Shown piece by piece: positions 61,651-64,000 of a stretch of 64,000 bases of DNA. The stretch spans positions 1 through 64,000 of the forward strand of contig NZ_VIAR01000011.1 of NCBI RefSeq assembly GCF_006546625.1, in the 5' to 3' direction. Numbering within the stretch: position 1 is the first letter of the stretch; every line of letters starts with the position of its first letter. The translations under genes were made by a program, and so were the position numbers. Under the pieces are notes generated by a model. The model had not been told where the DNA came from. It saw nothing but the letters and a program-made list of their open reading frames with translations, and did no database searches. The DNA comes from Haloflavibacter putidus. Its GTDB lineage: Bacteria; Bacteroidota; Bacteroidia; Flavobacteriales; Flavobacteriaceae.

Positions 61651-61752
61651 TTAGAGTAGGGCGATTCCAATTCCCAGCAATAATAAAGAAGCAATTAGAA
61701 CATATTGCAATGTCTTTGATTTACCCTTTTTTGAAAGCCAAATTCCTAACAT
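61651..61752 (-). CDS. possible 33-residue single-helix membrane protein
   Basis: MLGIWLSKKGKSKTLQYV followed by LIASLLLLGIGIALL and a stop. It has a basic N-terminus and one hydrophobic helix, typical of real small membrane proteins, and lies upstream of the copper cluster on the same strand. No homolog known to me, and the ribosome binding site is unclear. The rest of 61496-62100 has no gene and should contain the porin promoter. Confidence 0.35.
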   Translation of the reverse strand: MLGIWLSKKGKSKTLQYVLIASLLLLGIGIALL

Positions 61753-62100
61753 AATTATTCGATTTATAGATTATACAATTAAAAATAAGCAATTTTTTTT
61801 ATCATAATAATTAAAATTCTGTCACAATTTTAATTGTAAACAGAGGGAAAGCCAAATCAACTTCAGAAAAGATGCCAAAATAATTAGTCTTGAAGTTTTA
61901 AGTATGCAATAATAACTATTGAGTGTATTTTATTCTTTAATGTACAACTAAGTCAATAAGAATCTTTAGTTGGGTTAACACAACCAAAAGTTTATTATCT
62001 TTATAATGCAGTTGTAGAGAAGCTTGTTGTTTTAGGAATTAATAGAAGTAACAATCCCATCTGCCAATCATTGCAGCCACTGTTAAAAGACTATCACTTT

Positions 62101-63255
62101 ATGATAAAATTATTTTTGACCGGTTTACTTTTAATAATTTCTCTAGTCGCGTTCTCGCAACAAAGAGACAGTGTGCCGCAACCAATTATTCCCATAGAAA
62201 AGACCGGACTATTAAAAAATATAAACATCACTTTTGATATGCGAATGGGCTTGCGCGCCTATACTTTTAGGGGAGGCGACCAATATTATAATGGGGTACA
62301 GTTTCAGAACGGTCATACGGCGCTTGGTATTTCAGCGCAAGTGCACGAAAAAGTAGATTTTAAATTTAGAAACAGGTTTAATAAAGGTAGTGATGTACAA
62401 ACGCTAGATCAATTGGGCAGTAATATCGAGTTGGCTTACATTAATGTTGAAGCCAGTCCGGATCTGAATGTTTTATTGGGGAAAATGCATGCGTTTTACG
62501 GCGGTTACGAATACGAATTTAGTGCGATGGATGTTTTAGAATATAACGATATTCATAGCAATGCTTTGGCGTATGTTACCGGTGCCGGAATAAAGTTTCA
62601 AGCTTTTGAAAAACAGCAATTTGGCCTGCAAGTATTAAACTCCCGTACAATGCATTACGATGATCTTTACGGAAATGTTGCTGCCCAAAATATTCAAGAG
62701 CCGGATTGGCCGGTGGCAGTTGTTGTAAATTGGCGGGGAAACTTTTTTAACGATACGTTCGGAACAAATTATAGTGTTAGTTATTCTAATCAAGTAAAAA
62801 AGAGAGGAACCTATTTTTTTACACTAGGCCATAAATACCAAAACAAAAACCTGACGCTAATGTACGATTTTGACTACAGCTATGAGGAAATAGATACAAA
62901 GGGAATTGCAACCAATATTTTTGCGGTAGATAGGGTGGCAGAAAATGTTAGGTATATAGAAAATTGGTTGAGAGCAGAATATAGGTGTAATTCAAAATTC
63001 ACAGCTCTGTTAACCCTAATGACTAGTAGTGCTTACGGCAATGTGAAAACCAGCGACGACCATTTAAGAACCAGTTATGGCGCGATTCCTACGCTGTATT
63101 ATAGTCCGTTTAAAGATTTAGATCTGCGCTTTTTTCTAGCTTATATTGGTAGGTATTATGACTATTCCACCTATGCTATAGAAAATTTTAACGCTTCTAA
63201 TTATAACAAAAACGAAGTGAGAATTGGTTTTATCACGCCACTTAGGTTATTGTAA
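62101..63255 (+). CDS. porin-like outer membrane beta-barrel protein
   Basis: 384 residues from the ATG at 62101; it begins a signal peptide (cut after AFSQ). The mature part has alternating aromatic/polar strands (NITFDMRMGLRAYTFRGGDQYYNGVQF, ALGISAQVHEKVDFKFRNRFNK, LAYINVEASPDLNVLLGKM) and a final strand EVRIGFITPLRLL, resembling phosphate-selective porin O/P-like proteins. It should form a passive or semi-selective channel. Divergent from the copper cluster, single gene. Confidence 0.78.
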   Translation: MIKLFLTGLLLIISLVAFSQQRDSVPQPIIPIEKTGLLKNINITFDMRMGLRAYTFRGGDQYYNGVQFQNGHTALGISAQVHEKVDFKFRNRFNKGSDVQTLDQLGSNIELAYINVEASPDLNVLLGKMHAFYGGYEYEFSAMDVLEYNDIHSNALAYVTGAGIKFQAFEKQQFGLQVLNSRTMHYDDLYGNVAAQNIQEPDWPVAVVVNWRGNFFNDTFGTNYSVSYSNQVKKRGTYFFTLGHKYQNKNLTLMYDFDYSYEEIDTKGIATNIFAVDRVAENVRYIENWLRAEYRCNSKFTALLTLMTSSAYGNVKTSDDHLRTSYGAIPTLYYSPFKDLDLRFFLAYIGRYYDYSTYAIENFNASNYNKNEVRIGFITPLRLL

Positions 63256-63258
63256 AAA

Positions 63259-63285
63259 AAGGGCAGACTTTTAAAATCTACCCTT
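63259..63285 (+). terminator. weak terminator after the porin-like gene
   Basis: AAGGGCAGACTTT (63259-63271) pairs with AAATCTACCCTT-like sequence (about 63273-63285) with two mismatches, and a T-rich run is a little further on. Position 3-10 bp after the stop supports the call. Confidence 0.5.
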
Positions 63286-63404
63286 ATAGTGTTTTCTTTA
63301 CGGAATGTTTTCTCGCTATAACCCTGTAGTTGTAAGTAAAATCTAAGACATTTAATTTCCACAAGCTTCTACCAATAGCGGGAAGAAAAAATAATTACCG
63401 CATT

Positions 63405-63935
63405 TTAATTTACCTCTTTTACCTCTTTCACTTCCTTCTCTTCCATTTGATTCACCTCTTTTTCTGTTTCTAAAACATTAAATTTCTCCAATTGCTCTTC
63501 TTCTCCCGTAAAATAAGGAAAAACGTCTAAGATTGGCGATTCGGTAATAGAAGGAATTGTATAATCTCCCATTGTGCCTGCCATAGCTGTGGTAGTATTT
63601 TCATAGGCTTCTTTTACATCATTGGCTTGCACCAAGAGATAAATATTGGTTTTTTTCTCTTTGCCGCTTTCTTCATCAACTGCTACTAAAGAAACTTTTG
63701 CTTTAAACCACCTATCGGAATTTTCAAAAGGATGTACTTCTGCAAAGTTGGCCAATTTTATGTTCATAATTCTAAATTCCTCACTGGTGTAAGCCTTTAT
63801 CTCTTCGCTAATTCTGGCTTCTGCTTCGGTATAGGATACCGCATCCAAAAGATAGGTGTCGGTAGTCATTTTCTGTTCGCCTGTGTCGTGTGTTTTTTTG
63901 TATTTCACCTTACATTCATACCAAGTTGCGCTCAT
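63405..63935 (-). CDS. DUF4494 family protein
   Basis: 176 residues. It opens with WYECKVKYKKTHDTGEQKMTTDTYLLDAVSYTEAEARI, the DUF4494 motif, continues with NIKLANFAEVHPFENSDRWFKAKVSLVAVDEESGKEKKTNIYLLVQANDVKEA and ends in an acidic, repetitive tail (KEVNQMEEKEVKEVKEVN) in which the word EVKEV repeats. Cytosolic, function unknown; common in Bacteroidota as single genes. Its start is 65 bp from the window end. Confidence 0.88.
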   Translation of the reverse strand: MSATWYECKVKYKKTHDTGEQKMTTDTYLLDAVSYTEAEARISEEIKAYTSEEFRIMNIKLANFAEVHPFENSDRWFKAKVSLVAVDEESGKEKKTNIYLLVQANDVKEAYENTTTAMAGTMGDYTIPSITESPILDVFPYFTGEEEQLEKFNVLETEKEVNQMEEKEVKEVKEVN

Positions 63936-64000
63936 ATCTAATTTTTTTAGGAGGCCAAAAATAGAATTTATAGCATATCTAGAACTCCAAATTAAAAATA

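Overview
The window looks like chromosomal DNA of a member of the family Flavobacteriaceae (Bacteroidota). The DNA is AT-rich. Signal peptides mostly end in AQ or SQ. There is a type IX secretion C-terminal sorting domain, a TonB-dependent receptor with a carboxypeptidase-regulatory-like N-domain, promoters of the TAnnTTTG type, and Bacteroidota-typical families (DUF4870, DUF4494, HYC_CC_PP, DUF3570/DUF4266, an HU-related protein). I saw no rRNA, tRNA, CRISPR array or prophage.

Left part (1-18.5 kb): two DUF4870 membrane proteins diverge from mnmE (tRNA modification GTPase). A very large secreted protein with an internal duplication and a T9SS domain follows, translationally coupled to a tiny membrane-anchored protein. 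Next come an M28 peptidase, a DUF1206 membrane protein, a serine hydrolase, and a four-gene extracytoplasmic redox operon (thioredoxin-like, ApbE flavin transferase, DUF4266 lipoprotein ending GGGCGCN, DUF3570 outer-membrane-type protein). A TPR protein and an HU-like DNA-binding protein close this part.

Middle (18.6-39.5 kb): an accessory region built like a cassette array. Short blocks of one or two unrelated genes are separated by long imperfect palindromes. The palindromes begin at or just after a stop codon with (C)AAC and end in CGTTG some 10-45 bp before the next start codon. Cargo includes a PIN toxin-like pair, a secreted VOC protein, a helix-hairpin-helix protein, several alpha/beta hydrolases, a DUF6978/DUF1828 pair, two near-identical methyltransferases in direct repeat, small membrane proteins and lipoproteins, and a decayed IS1182-type transposase. 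The palindromes have bulged arms and inner hairpins like integron attC sites, but fit the integron core consensus only partly, and no integrase is in the window. This is the most interesting structure here. A persulfide dioxygenase/rhodanese plus DUF442 phosphatase operon sits inside the region.

Right part (39.9-64 kb): a two-RCK potassium channel protein, a TonB receptor with a duplicated-domain lipoprotein, a 1498-residue protein that is two UvrA-like ATPases fused in tandem, a YqiA-type esterase, and a copper/silver island on the minus strand: HYC_CC_PP protein, CusA-type RND pump, TolC-type outer membrane protein, CusB-type adaptor with metal-binding and DUF3347 ends, an AraC regulator carrying an N-terminal CxxC metal-binding-like segment, a DUF3347 lipoprotein and a DUF305 membrane protein. 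A porin-like protein and a DUF4494 protein end the window.
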